Below, piece by piece: positions 1-11,881 of a stretch of 64,000 nucleotides of DNA. This DNA is from Sindora glabra (Eukaryota > Streptophyta > Magnoliopsida > Fabales > Fabaceae): positions 23,045,883 through 23,109,882 of the forward strand of contig CM035230.1 in assembly GCA_020226215.1 (NCBI GenBank), written 5' to 3'. The notes below the pieces were generated by a model that saw only the letters and a list, made by a program, of their open reading frames with translations, made no database searches and was not told where the DNA came from. Position numbers and translations under genes: made by a program. The first letter of the stretch is position 1; the number at the start of each line of letters is the position of its first letter.

Positions 1-1220
1 ATGTTAATTGGTAAAATTAGTATTTTGTAGAAGTTAATATATTTACTATGTTAAACATCCAGTGAGTTTGATAGAAAATAGGACAATAAAATTTCTAATA
101 ATTTTAATAATTATATTAATTAAATTATTAAATTATATTAAAAATAAAAGTGTATAAAAAGAAATAACATAAATTTTGACAATTACATGAATGAAAATAT
201 AAAATCTCTAACGATGTGAAATATTTAGCAATTTAAGCAATCATTTAAAATACTAAAAAAATATTTAATTTGAACATTTATAAAATTACTTAATTAAATC
301 CTCATAAAAATTATTAAATAACAAGAATTCAATACTTAATAAGAGTATATCATTAAGTAACAATGGAGAATAAAATACATAATAATTTAATATTAGAAGA
401 AGGAAGTCATACAAATTTCATTAAATTATTAAATTATATAAAAATAAAGTAATTAAAAAATGATAACAACTAATTTTGATAATTACAGTAATGAATATAA
501 AGAAATTTTTACAATGCAAAATAGTTTATAATTTAAGTGATAGTTTAAAATACTAAAACTATAAGTAATAATGGATAATAAAATTTATGATAATTTAATA
601 TTACAAATAAGTCATATAATGATAATTAATTTATTAAATTATGTAAGAATAAAAGTAATAATTTAAAGTACTAAAAATATAGGTAGTAATGGATAATAAA
701 ATATATAATAATATAATATTATAAGTAAGTTATATAATGGTAGTTAATTTATTATATTATATGAGAATGAAAGTATTTGAAAAATAATAGCATGATAGAT
801 TCACAATTACACTAATAAAAGTAAAAAAAAATTGATGTCAAATGTTTTATAATTTAAAATTTTAAAATGATAAAAATATGATTAATGATAGATAATAAAA
901 TGCATAATAATTTAATAAAAGATGTAAATCATAAAACTATTCTTAATTTACTAAATTTTATAGAACACAAGTAAACAAAAATGGCCACACAATATTTTCA
1001 CCATAATAGCAATTAATACTTAAATTTTCTATGATACGAAATGTTTTATTATTTAAGTAATAATTTAAAGGATAAAAATAAAAATAGTAGTAGATAGTAA
1101 AAAAATTTTTCATTTAATATTAGGATTTAGTAATATAATAGTAATTAATTTTTTATATTATGCAAGAATGAATTGTATTAAGAGATACTAATTTGTAATA
1201 AACTTTGATAATTAAATTAA
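1..1220. repeat. Degenerate AT-rich tandem repeats inside CACTA copy A
   Basis: A phrase close to TATAATTTAAGTAATAATTT, followed by a run about AGTACTAAAAATA, then ATAATAAAATGCATAATAATT, recurs at about 528, 655, 842 and 1040, and again after the inserted Mutator-like element at about 4215. Spacing is irregular, roughly 130 to 200 bases. The same array is present at 32280-33400 in copy B. No coding potential is seen. Blocks of tandem repeats between the subterminal region and the transposase genes are common in CACTA elements. Confidence 0.7.
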
Positions 1221-4165
1221 GGATAGTTCTTTCATATTCAGAGTAAAATTCTGAGTACCGATACCTTAACTAACACACCATTATTATTTTTATGTGTTAT
1301 TTTTTTAATATTTAAATAGTTTAATTGCCCACCTAACATATTATTGAACTAGTTGCAAAGTTTAGGAAAAAATTATTATTTTCACCCCCTTTGATAATAT
1401 AATCAATCTTAAAAATAAATAATAAAAATTAATATCCATTTCTTACTGGCTAAGAATACATTGAATATGTAAAATAATTATTACATATGACATGACATAA
1501 ACGGTAATACGCAAGATATTATTGGAATATATATGTTACGATTAAATATATGATTTGTTAATTTATTTTGTTCCAACATTGTTGGAATTAAATGTGGAAT
1601 TATTTTATTTCAAAATTTATCTTAGGTAATCCTCTTACATGGAAACTATAAAATAAAGATAAAATTACGATTTAAAGGGTCACGTACTTGCAGGCCTTGT
1701 TGACGACGGCGACACCATCACTACCTAATAAATTATGAGTAATATGACATGACAATTATATGTTTGTAATGGTCATAAATAATTTAAAGTATACTAATAA
1801 TTTATTATAATTGCAAATATTAAAGAATAATAATAAAATTTATTAATTTATTTATTAAGTTGACGAAGTATTTAAAATTTTATTTCATTATAAAAAAGCA
1901 TAATTTAATATAACAAAGAAGATATTTTCATAACAAACCATAAAATCAAATTTTAGACTAAAAAACTTGTATCGGGTAAATAGATAATAATATAACTTAA
2001 ATTGTGAAGATTAATTAAGATATCATTTTTAAATCTCAACTTATTAATTTTTAAAAATTCATAATTGTAGATATAAAAATAAGAAAATAAGGATAAAGAA
2101 AAAAATTAAATTTACATTAGAGAATTATAATAAACATAAAAGTAAAATCTTAATTTTAATGATTAGGTAGAATTTTTAGTTTTTAATTCCATGTTTTTCT
2201 TTCAATTTTCAAAGTCAAAAGAAAAATTTTAGGATAAATCAATTGTAAAATTTTAATAAAAATAAAAAATTAAATTGTAAAATTCATGATAAAGATGATG
2301 GCAGAAATTTATGTGACAAATTAAGATTTGATATTTTAATTTGTTTATTTCTTAATTTTTAAAAATTTAAAATGAGATAATAAATAAAAATAATTAAATA
2401 ATAAAATAAATTTTTTTATTTTATGGCATTAACTTCATAAAAAATAAGAATAATAAAGCATTACATTATCAAAAAAAGAATAAGAACGCATTAATAAAAT
2501 AAAATTGATATGGTATAATAAAAAAAAAAGATCATCCTAAGATTACATTTGTTAGATAGTAAAAATATTTTATAGAGTAACTAAAATTATCACTTTGTGA
2601 AGTAAAATGGATCACTAATTGTGATTTAACTTGTTTTAACAAAATTAAAAAAGTAACTAAGTCCAAGTGTTCAATTAAAAATAGAATGAATTTTAAATAT
2701 TCAATTTAAAACTTTTATAACTATGCCTTAATACATATTTAATAATTCTGTGATTTTTTGAAAAATATGTCATAAAATTAATAATTTTTATATTAAATTT
2801 ATAAATTTTATATTAAAAAAATTACAACTATATATAAATTTTGTGTGCAAACAAATTAATAGACAATTAAAACTTCATCATTCAATATTGCATAAAAAAA
2901 TCCTTTCTGGTTTGTATATAAAAATAATCATAACTTTCAATAAAAAGTTGAAGTTATGAAAAGTAGCAAAGCTTTTTACAAAATTTATATGAGAATGTCG
3001 AGTTTAACTTAAATTATTTAGGTTTGTACATAAAATAGAATAATATCAATAAATTGTTAGCAAAGAGTCAATATATATGCGTACATACTTATCTATGTAT
3101 ATTCAAATACATTTTATCTAAAAAATTGAGATTAAAAAATAATTGTCATTTGTTATTATACATTTTTAACTTAATATAAATAATTCATTTTTAGGTTTTG
3201 ATATATTAGATTATTAGTTGTATTTTTTTCTTGATATTTGTCTCCATTTTCTTCACAATTTCACATATTACTGAAAGAAACTCAATTTTATCAAATTTAT
3301 TTTTTTATTTTATCTTATACAAAAATCATTTATAACAATAAATTAAATCAATAAAATAAAATTTTCATTTGAAAATGATAGTATGCGTATAGTAAAAACT
3401 TGTATTTAATATAATTTATAAAATGAGAAAAATAAAAAAAATTTACATATTATATTTTTATAAATGTACATGTAACACTTATATTTTTAAATAAAACTTG
3501 TTGAATATATTTTAAACATGCCTAGAGAACCTAATCTTGGATAGTGACATGTAAAAAAAAATATGTATAAATATCACTTTTTTTCAAAAGTATCAATAAA
3601 TATTGAATTTTTGATTGCAAATAATATTAAATTTTATTACTAAATTAAGTATTTTAAAAAGATTCTTTTATGTATTAATGTGTAAGAAAAAATTAGTGAA
3701 GGAGTTCATTTAAAAAAAATAAAAAATTAGCTTCATAAAGTAAAATAGATTTTTAATTTCTTAACTATGTTTTATATTCTCAAAATAATTATGTGATATT
3801 TTTTAAATGTATTTTAGTTTTAAAAATTTTAATTACAATTATAATATATTATAAATAAGTTTGAATTAATAATCATTAAATTAGATTTATTATATAATGA
3901 AGAAGTATAAAAATATACATATAAATTATTATAGATAATTTACTTATATTACTTATTTTAAGTTTTTATTGAATCTAATATTAAAGTAAAATTTATGGTT
4001 CAAAGTATAATTGTCATATCATCAACTTTTTACCTATTAAATAACTTTTCAAATTATTAATCTTAGCCATTCATTTCTATATCATTAAAATCTAATGATT
4101 CTAAATTTGTTACAAAGTCATATATTAATATCTAAATTTTTAGTCTGGGTATATTAGAATTATCT
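1221..4165. mobile_element. Mutator-like (MULE) non-autonomous element nested in CACTA copy A
   Basis: The insertion is defined by its absence from the equivalent site in copy B (33183-33191). It is flanked by a perfect 9-bp direct repeat, TTAAATTAA, at 1212-1220 and 4166-4174. Its ends form an imperfect terminal inverted repeat of about 32 bases: the left end begins GGATAGTTCT and the right end reads AGAATTATCT, with further matches inward. A 9-bp target duplication is the hallmark of Mutator-like elements. The 2945-bp body is very AT-rich with no long reading frame, so it is non-autonomous. A short GC-richer patch near 1680-1730 stands out in it. Confidence 0.75.
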
Positions 4166-4758
4166 TTAAATTAATCAAATGTCCACAATGTCAGATGATG
4201 TGCAATACTTATATTATTAAGTAATAATTTAAAATAGTAAAAAAATAATGTTGAATGAGAAATTAAATATTAAAATGTATACCATTCAATTATCAACATA
4301 ACAATATGTAAATTGATGCATTTAGGGTTTTGTTAAAATTATTGTAATAAAAAAATTATAACATGTTTAATTTAAAATGCATTTATACTATAATCTTAGA
4401 TCCATTCAAGGATTGGTTGGTCTTCTTAGATGAATCAACCCTTGAAATGTCCTAAAATTTTGGAAATGTCTTTTAGTTATTGTGCTTAACTTATTTGCTC
4501 ATTATTTCATTTTATAAAAGTTTCTTCTCTTTTTATTGCTTTTCAAGCATAAATTATATTAGTGTATAGTATATATATTTAGAGAATTATGGGGAGATAT
4601 TGTTGAATAAGTTAAGACAATAATTGTAGGAATATTTCGAATGAGATAGGGTTGTACCTGTTAAAGTTAGAGTGATAAAGTAGATTTAGGGCATACAATA
4701 AACATGTATACATAATTGAATCATATGATGACTCATGATGTTAGAGGCTAGTTACAAC

Positions 4759-7700
4759 ATGTCTACTGGCAAAAGTTGAATAACCTTGCATGATCAATTA
4801 TTTGATTAGTATTGGAATGGTGCTATTGCATTTGTAGACAAAGTAAAAAACTTTGTTAATAACAGGGGGTTGGTAAGATGTCCATATAAGAAGTACTTAA
4901 ATGTATTGTATTAGATATTGGAAACCATGGAGGCATACCTAATAAATAACAAATTTGATCCATTATACAGGAATTGGGTCCATCATGATGAAAAGTATGT
5001 ATCCAAGGCTAAAGTTATGCATGAGACACCCCTAATGATACTAATAAGATGGTCGATATGATACATAACTTTATTAGCCCTCATACCACTAATCAAGTAT
5101 ATAACAATATTAGAATGAGGACACCTTAAGAGGACTACATCTTATGGCCAAAGCTTTGATGGCCTGTTTGCAAAAATTGAAATAGAATTATACCTCAGTT
5201 GCATAACTTTTTCTTCACTAAACTTTTTGGTTAAACTTATGCATTTGAAAGTGATGCATAAGTGGACAAATAAGTCATTCAATTCTTTACTAACATTATT
5301 GATGGAAGCATTATTGAAGGATAACAAATTACTTGTATCATATTATGATGCCAGAAAATAGCTTAATGAGTTAGGATTGAGGTGTGAATCAATTTATGTT
5401 TATAAGTATGATCGTGTGCTCCTTTGGAAAGAGCATACTAGAAGTGAAACCTCTCCAATCTATAGGAAAAGCTAATGGATTTATAAAAAAATAAAAAGAT
5501 GAAAATATTTCTTAGAAAGTGTTACAATATTTTTCATTAAATCCTAAGTTGAAGTGGTTGTATGTAACAAGGAACACATCAGAGGATATGATGTAGCATC
5601 ATACAAGATGATGCATTGAAGATAGGGTTATGTCTTGTTGATGGAGAGGCTTAGCTGGATTTTAATAGAAGGTATCTTGCTTTCTTAATGGAAGTGAAGA
5701 ATATGCGACTGAGTTTAAGTATGGATGCATTCAATCCTTTTAGTAATATAAGCCTATCATATAGCATGTGGCCAATTATGAGGACCATCTACAATTTGCA
5801 CTATAGTTTTGTATAAGAGAGTCATTTTTCATGTTAATGTTGTTGATCCCTAGATCATAATCTCCAAAAAAAGATATAGATACCTTCTTAAGACTGCTTG
5901 TTAAAGAGTTAAGATAGTTATGGGAGATAACAGTTGAAACTTAGGATGTTACTATAAATGACATGTTTAAGATGCAAGTGACAATACTGTGGATTGTGAA
6001 TAACTTTCCTACATAATATAGTTTTTATGGGTAGAGTGGACAACAATACAAAGTATGTCCAACTTGCAATGAAAATATACCATCAATGTAGATTAAGAAA
6101 AATAGCTTATATTGGTTATCATCACTTCTTTTCAAAGAGCCATGCTTAGTGAAATAGTAAAAACTTCAATAGAAAGATTGAAAGGAAAGACCCTGAAGGT
6201 AATTTACTAATGACATAATCATGGACCAATTAAGTAAAATAAAATAGAGATTTCTTGGAAAATATATATAGTATGGTGGAGTTAAATAAAAGAAAGGTCT
6301 ATATGAACTTAATTAGAATAAGAAGGGCATCTTGTTTGAACTTTCATATTAGCACACAATGATCTTGAGGTATAATATCAACATGATGCATGTAAATAAG
6401 AATGTATATGACAATATTATCAATACACTACTGGATATTAAACATAAATCAAAGGATACAGATAATATAAGATGTGATTAGGCGGACTTGAATACAAGAT
6501 CAAAATTATACCTATACAAAAAGAGGAGTAGGTGGATGAAACCACATCTTAGTGTTAGTGCATATGCCCTAAAACTAATGATATTGATGATTATAATTTT
6601 GAATCATGTTATTTTTAATAGCAATTCTAATTATTATATTTATATATATTATCTGTGTAATATATTTAATTATGATAATAACCTTAGAATAATTATATTC
6701 TTAAATGTCCCTAGTCATATATCATTGTGGATTAGGTTGCTTTGATATGTTAAGACTAGCATATGTAGTGACTTATATGAGATATTAAGCTTACACATGA
6801 GTACAAGTTAGAAAACTTGTATACTAGACCGACCCATCCTAAGAACACTACATGAATTGTTATATGAGTGTCATGAGTGATTCTTAGTGATAATTATTAT
6901 TATAGTCCTTTGACTTGAGATCACCAAGGTTCCCTACATGTGAGTTTCATATTTTGATACTATTCTATCACTCATGCTTGAGTGAATATAAGGGTAGTTA
7001 TTGGATATGTCACATATCATGCGGAAGAGTTTGTGTGATCAAGATGGAATTTGTTCCTCCTATATAACAAGAGTAATATCTGTGGGCCCCTTGATTAAGT
7101 AAAGTTAAGAAAATGCATGCCCATGCTCAAATGAATTGACATGGGATGTCAATTATATTTGCTTCAGTCAGCTTACTTAGGGATCAAGAAACCTCGAGAT
7201 TGGACTATACAGGAATGACACGGTCTATGTCTCGTGCTCAATCTAGATATTTAGGACAAAAGGATATAGATGATGATTACATATAAAGGTTCAGTCGAAT
7301 CATCGACTTTCTCATCACTTAAGTAATAATGATGTACTGCTAGACACCGCTCATTATTTATAATCATTAATATGATTAATGATTATTGCCAATATAATGA
7401 GAGCCTGAAGGGTTACACACTTAGAGTCTAGTGGATTTGGGATTAATGGACTAAGTTGTTTGGGCCTAATACTTAGGAATTATATGTTATAATTATAAGA
7501 CCTAATAATAAGTCTATAATTATACATAGACCAAAGCCCAAATTAGTTAGGATTTTCTATGCTCCTATTTAAATAGGCTTGTTAGGTAATAATAAGGTTG
7601 ATTCATTATTCATGCATCCCATACGGAATAGAAAAATCCTAGCACCTCTCCTTGACCATAATCCTTGAAAAGATGTAGCTAGCACTACGAGGCTAAGGAG

Positions 7701-9060
7701 ACGAATTCCAACTAGTGATCGTAAGGACGTTCATTAGTGATCTACTGGTTCATGTGGATACCTTGAAGTCTTTGATCGAAAGAAAGTTGAAGAGGTGATC
7801 AACGAATAAAATCTGGAATCATATAAAGGTATAACTTGAATCCTACATTCTAATTTAACGTTTTGCATGGATCCGTTGGCTGGGATCGATTTATTCCACT
7901 GCGCTCGTATGCCTCCTGATCCCAACACTTAGATGCATGCTTAATTAGAACAATTGACTATGGTTTTGCTAGTTCATTAAAAATGTCAAGTTTCCTTATA
8001 GGTTGCTTGGAAATTTAAGGAAAAACATGATCGATAATGATACGAAAATCAATAAGGTTGAAATCTCATGATTGTCAGGTCATTATGTAGTAATTGTTGG
8101 CACCTATAATGTGAGCATTTTTGCCATAAGAGCTAGTATGTCTAATTATTTAGTTATGCAATTATTTTAACCAAATCTATGTACGAACATTAGACACGTA
8201 GGATGTCAAGCAAGTTAAAGAAAACATTCTACTGATTCTCTAGAAGCTTAAAAGGATTTGCTCTTTAGCATTTTTTGACATAGTGGTCCACTTGGTGATG
8301 CACTTGTTCAAAGAAGCATTGTTAGAAGGCCTTGTTCATTTTCGGTGGATATATCCATATGATATATATAAAGAAACTAAAGGATTATGTTAAGAACCAT
8401 GCTTGACTTAAGGGTTTTGCTACTAAAGGATATATTGTGAATGAGACATTAACATTTTATTTCATGTATTTACAAAAATTGAAAACAAAATTTAACTAAC
8501 CTTCCCAAAACCAAAATGTTGTCAACGTGAGAATAGAAAAACAATTGTCAATTTTTAGATCTCAATATCGACCATAGAAAGAAGAAAATTATCACAAACA
8601 AAAATAGAACAAGCATTTCTATCAGTGCTTAGTGATACAGAGATAACCTATATATATTAGCATTTCAACCATGACAAGTTTTTTACATTAATGATCTTAT
8701 TAATGTTCAAATTGGAGAGTTGTAAATAATGTGGTGCATTGCGATATATGAGATTTCTTTGATGATGATAATGTCACTGTCAATATGTGTCCTATTTATA
8801 GGATAATAAGTTTGTGAACTTTGTATTCATATTTAATTTTAGCAATTTTAACTTGATTACCTTACAAGCTCAGAATCATGAGCCTCGTTATGTTTCATTT
8901 TTTGGAAATGTTCACCTTGTTGCACCAATTTGTAATAACTTCATAAATGTTGATGATAATTTAAAAGATGAAATAACTTGGGATTATATAGTCTAATGAT
9001 GATGAAACTGATGAAGAAGATGATGATCCGACAATATTCATTAGCAATAAGTCTGATTAG
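4759..9060 (+). pseudogene. Decayed TNP2-like CACTA transposase, copy A
   Basis: Conceptual translation with many stops and frameshifts retains recognisable landmarks of plant TNP2 transposases in order. A transposase-associated region near 4780-4900 contains NNRGLVRCPYKK. A block near 5690-5780 reads LSMDAFNPFSNISLSYSMWP. A block near 6360-6540 contains MHVNKNVYDNIINTLLDI and LYLYKKRSRWMKP. A DUF4218-like part near 8030-8470 contains the phrases LKSHDC, LCNYFNQIY and VHLVMHLFKEA. The gene is split by the solo LTR at 6553-7927. The start is placed at the ATG matching position 33810 in copy B, and the end at the shared SD-stop with an acidic tail. Not functional. Confidence 0.8.
6553..7927 (+). 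mobile_element. Solo LTR (copia-type retrotransposon family), inserted in TNP2 remnant
   Basis: This 1375-bp segment begins TGTTAGTG and ends CCCAACA, so it has TG...CA termini. It is bounded by a 5-bp target duplication CTTAG (6548-6552 and 7928-7932). Copy B has the uninterrupted site near 35577 (CTTAA). No internal retrotransposon sequence or second LTR is present, so it is a solo LTR left by recombination between LTRs. A candidate TATA region, CTATTTAAATAGG, lies near 7564-7576. A diverged relative, missing its 5' end, is at 46004-47595. Orientation is given by similarity to that relative. Superfamily is inferred only from LTR style. Confidence 0.85.
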
Positions 9061-9428
9061 GGTCAATACTTTTTGGTCTTTCAAATAGAAACTTTACTTT
9101 TATTTTGACAATTTGATATTCAATAGTAAGTATTATTTTTGTCCTTTTATACTAACTTCTTTAAATAATTTATTTTGTAAGTGAAAACGTAATTTACCTT
9201 AAATGGAAAAAATATGATATTTTATCTTAAGTATTACTTACATCCTATCATAATGACTATTATTTATGTAATCATATATAATGATGCTTAATAGTCATAA
9301 CTGATGTTATGACATGGCATTATGGAGAAAACGTTGGACACGACCCACTAGATGACCTTACTTACATTCCCTCCTAGTATGAGATAGGTAAAGCCGATTA
9401 TACTCAAGTACTTTATGTTGCATTTTCT

Positions 9429-9435
<7 letters not shown>

Positions 9436-9477
<42 letters not shown>
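9436..9477. repeat. (TA)n microsatellite
   Basis: Uninterrupted TA dinucleotides lie between the TNP2-like and TNPA-like remnants of CACTA copy A. The tract is absent from the equivalent place in copy B near 37690, so it expanded after the duplication. Confidence 0.95.
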
Positions 9478-9481
<4 letters not shown>

Positions 9482-9572
9482 AACAATATATTATATTTGA
9501 AAGCTACTTTGAGTCAACGATATCACAACAAATCATAATCCCTAAACCTTCACTAAAAAATCTAAAAGAATA

Positions 9573-11153
9573 ATGGAAGGCCACTACCTATCTGTTTTGA
9601 CAAGGCAAGTACATAGTAAGCATTTAGTCTAAACTCAAAATATTTTACATAAGACATAGGTGTTAGTCAGGTAACATTGTGATCACTTCCATAAAAATTG
9701 GAAGCAAGCACTAGAGGAATAGAATGATTATATTATGCAAGAAGTCTATGTAAGTATTATTGAATCTATCTTTGATATTATTTTATATTGGTAGTAAAAT
9801 TAATAGATACAACAATTGCAACATTTTTACATATCTTTCAATACAATCCCATTTCGATTTTGTGGGGAGCATGGATACATGGTTACTAGTATCAAACAAA
9901 TGGTAATTGACTAATACAAAAATTGGAAGTTCATGCTCTATCAGCATTTCTTGCAACATAGATGTCATGATGACATTTATAATTTACACAGTGTGAGATA
10001 AGCTTGTCCCCCTGATAACTTAATAAATTATTAGGACATGTTATGCATGTACTTTGATAATAGTGAACACAAGGTAAGGTTGAGGTAAAATTAGTAACTT
10101 CCCATTTCTAACTTGCAATTAGTTTTGCTTCTAATTATAAATATTTTGATTTGAATTTGTAAAAGCTGTCTAGAAGAAATTTGAATAATAGATTAAAAAT
10201 GGTACACAATGATCACAATGGATTAAGTCATTTATGGCAGCATAACGTGATAAGATATTTTAACTTAACATTCTTGCATCGTGCTATTATAAAAATTCTT
10301 ACTAATTGTTAATACAATATTTTGAAATTGGCATAGAAAAATAAGGATACAAGTGAATTACAACCAATGAGAAAGAATTTTCATGAGCATCATACATATC
10401 ATACAAGGGAGTAGATACATTTAGATGCCTAGATTGCTTGTATAAGTAACTAATTTCTAAATAAATAGTTTTAATTATCATAAGAAGAGTTTTTTTATTC
10501 AAACTTAGAATTTTTGTTGAAAAATCGAGGCTAAGATTTTAGAACTTATCATTCAACAATCTTTACAATCCTATGCTTCCTTCAGTAGTACCTCAATTGG
10601 TTTGCTAAAGTTTGATGATCCTATTATTACTAATGAGGTGTTAAGCACTCATTGAGGGCATAGGTAAGCAATCGATCGTGTGTTTGTCAGGATATCACAT
10701 AGTACCCCTAGCACTAACTCATTAATTATAGCATTTCCTTTAAAGTAGTTGTAAAATACAGGATTTGCAGATGAGGTGCATACTGACATCACTAAGAGTT
10801 AATAAGACATACTTGTGGTGGAGGAGTGGATTCTTTATGATGAGCAAGTGTTGTAGCAAACCCATATTACCCTTGAAGTGATATATGCTACTTTGTAGTC
10901 CACAGGATTCTTTCTATCTCGTTATTTTATGCTTCCTTCTCCTCAAATGAACATCTCTCAATTAAGAATACTGTCCAGATTTACTTCTTAATTACTTTTT
11001 ACTTCGTAGCATGACTTGGGTTCCTAATTGCAGCGACCCTTGCCCCTTCAACCACAACCATATGTACATCCATCTTAGCCCTTTTCTGTTCCTTCAAACG
11101 ATGATGAAGACAAGAACGGGGATGAGGATGACAATGATTATTATTTCATATAG
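9573..11153 (+). pseudogene. Decayed TNPA-like second CACTA gene, copy A
   Basis: This is the downstream CACTA gene remnant. Weak but ordered similarity to plant Ptta/En/Spm (Transposase_24-type) proteins is seen, for example SKRNLNNRLKMVHNDHNGL near 10165, followed by a proline-rich stretch and an acidic tail (near 11100-11150, Asp/Asn/Tyr-rich) ending in a stop at 11151. The same tail in copy B is better preserved. Multiple stops and frameshifts make it a pseudogene. The start ATG is a guess from the beginning of conservation with copy B. Confidence 0.55.
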
Positions 11154-11459
11154 CTATTATATGTATATATATAAATTCATGCATACTTTTTATCCAATAC
11201 TTTATATTATGCATGGAGGTGAAATTTTTTTTATTATATATTATGGGAAGTTAATTCTTGTGTTATTTGTTTTAACAATTTGATAATATGATATTTCTAA
11301 ATAATTACTAATAATTATAAAAAATATTTTAGTGTATTAAATTTTTTTACTATTCATCTAAAAATAAATCCATTAAATTAGAAATGAATACGTTAAAAAA
11401 GTAATAAAAAATAAAATTATTAAAATTATTAATTTTTTTAATATGGATTGGTTTTTTTT

Positions 11460-11881
11460 ACACTTTTCATGTACAAATAAAATATCTATATAAACAACAA
11501 TTATTGCTTATATAGGTCACCCTTACATAGATAACTTTGCCATCAAGATAGGTTACACTTACATAGACAATAATTGGTATGTCAAACCTACATAGATGAC
11601 AACTATTGTCTATGTAGTTGTTTACCTATCCAAACAATAAAGTCATTTGAAAAGGTAGGTTGATGTTAACCATTTTCTTACCCTATGCAAATGATTTTAT
11701 TATCTAATAAGTGAAACCTATATAAATGACATGAAAAGTCATCTGTGTTGGTTAAAACACATGCATCGATATAGACGACTCAATATAGATAATAATATTA
11801 TTTGTAATACCTATACAAAATGATGATAGGGGTTTATACAGATGACTTTTATCATCAATATAAACCTTTTTTTTAGTAGTA
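11460..11881. repeat. 3' subterminal repeats of CACTA copy A
   Basis: There are many copies, in both orientations, of a motif near TATATAGATGAC or its complement GTCATCTATATA, for example around 11515, 11595, 11610, 11825 and 11850. In En/Spm elements such subterminal arrays are the binding sites of the TNPA protein. The terminal pentanucleotide is TAGTA rather than TAGTG, so this end may no longer be recognised. Confidence 0.75.

Larger units (their letters stand above)
1..11881 (+). mobile_element. CACTA (En/Spm-like) DNA transposon, copy A, 5' end outside window
   Basis: The element is recognised by comparison with the complete copy at 31154-40055, by decayed TNP2-like and TNPA-like coding remnants in the same order, and by a 3' block of short subterminal repeats ending in TAGTA at 11877-11881 (copy B ends in canonical TAGTG). 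The left terminus lies before base 1. It is interrupted by a Mutator-like element (1221-4165) and a solo LTR (6553-7927), both absent from copy B. Coding parts are full of stop codons, so the copy cannot make its own transposase. Identification as CACTA is firm; family assignment below that level is not attempted. Confidence 0.85.
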
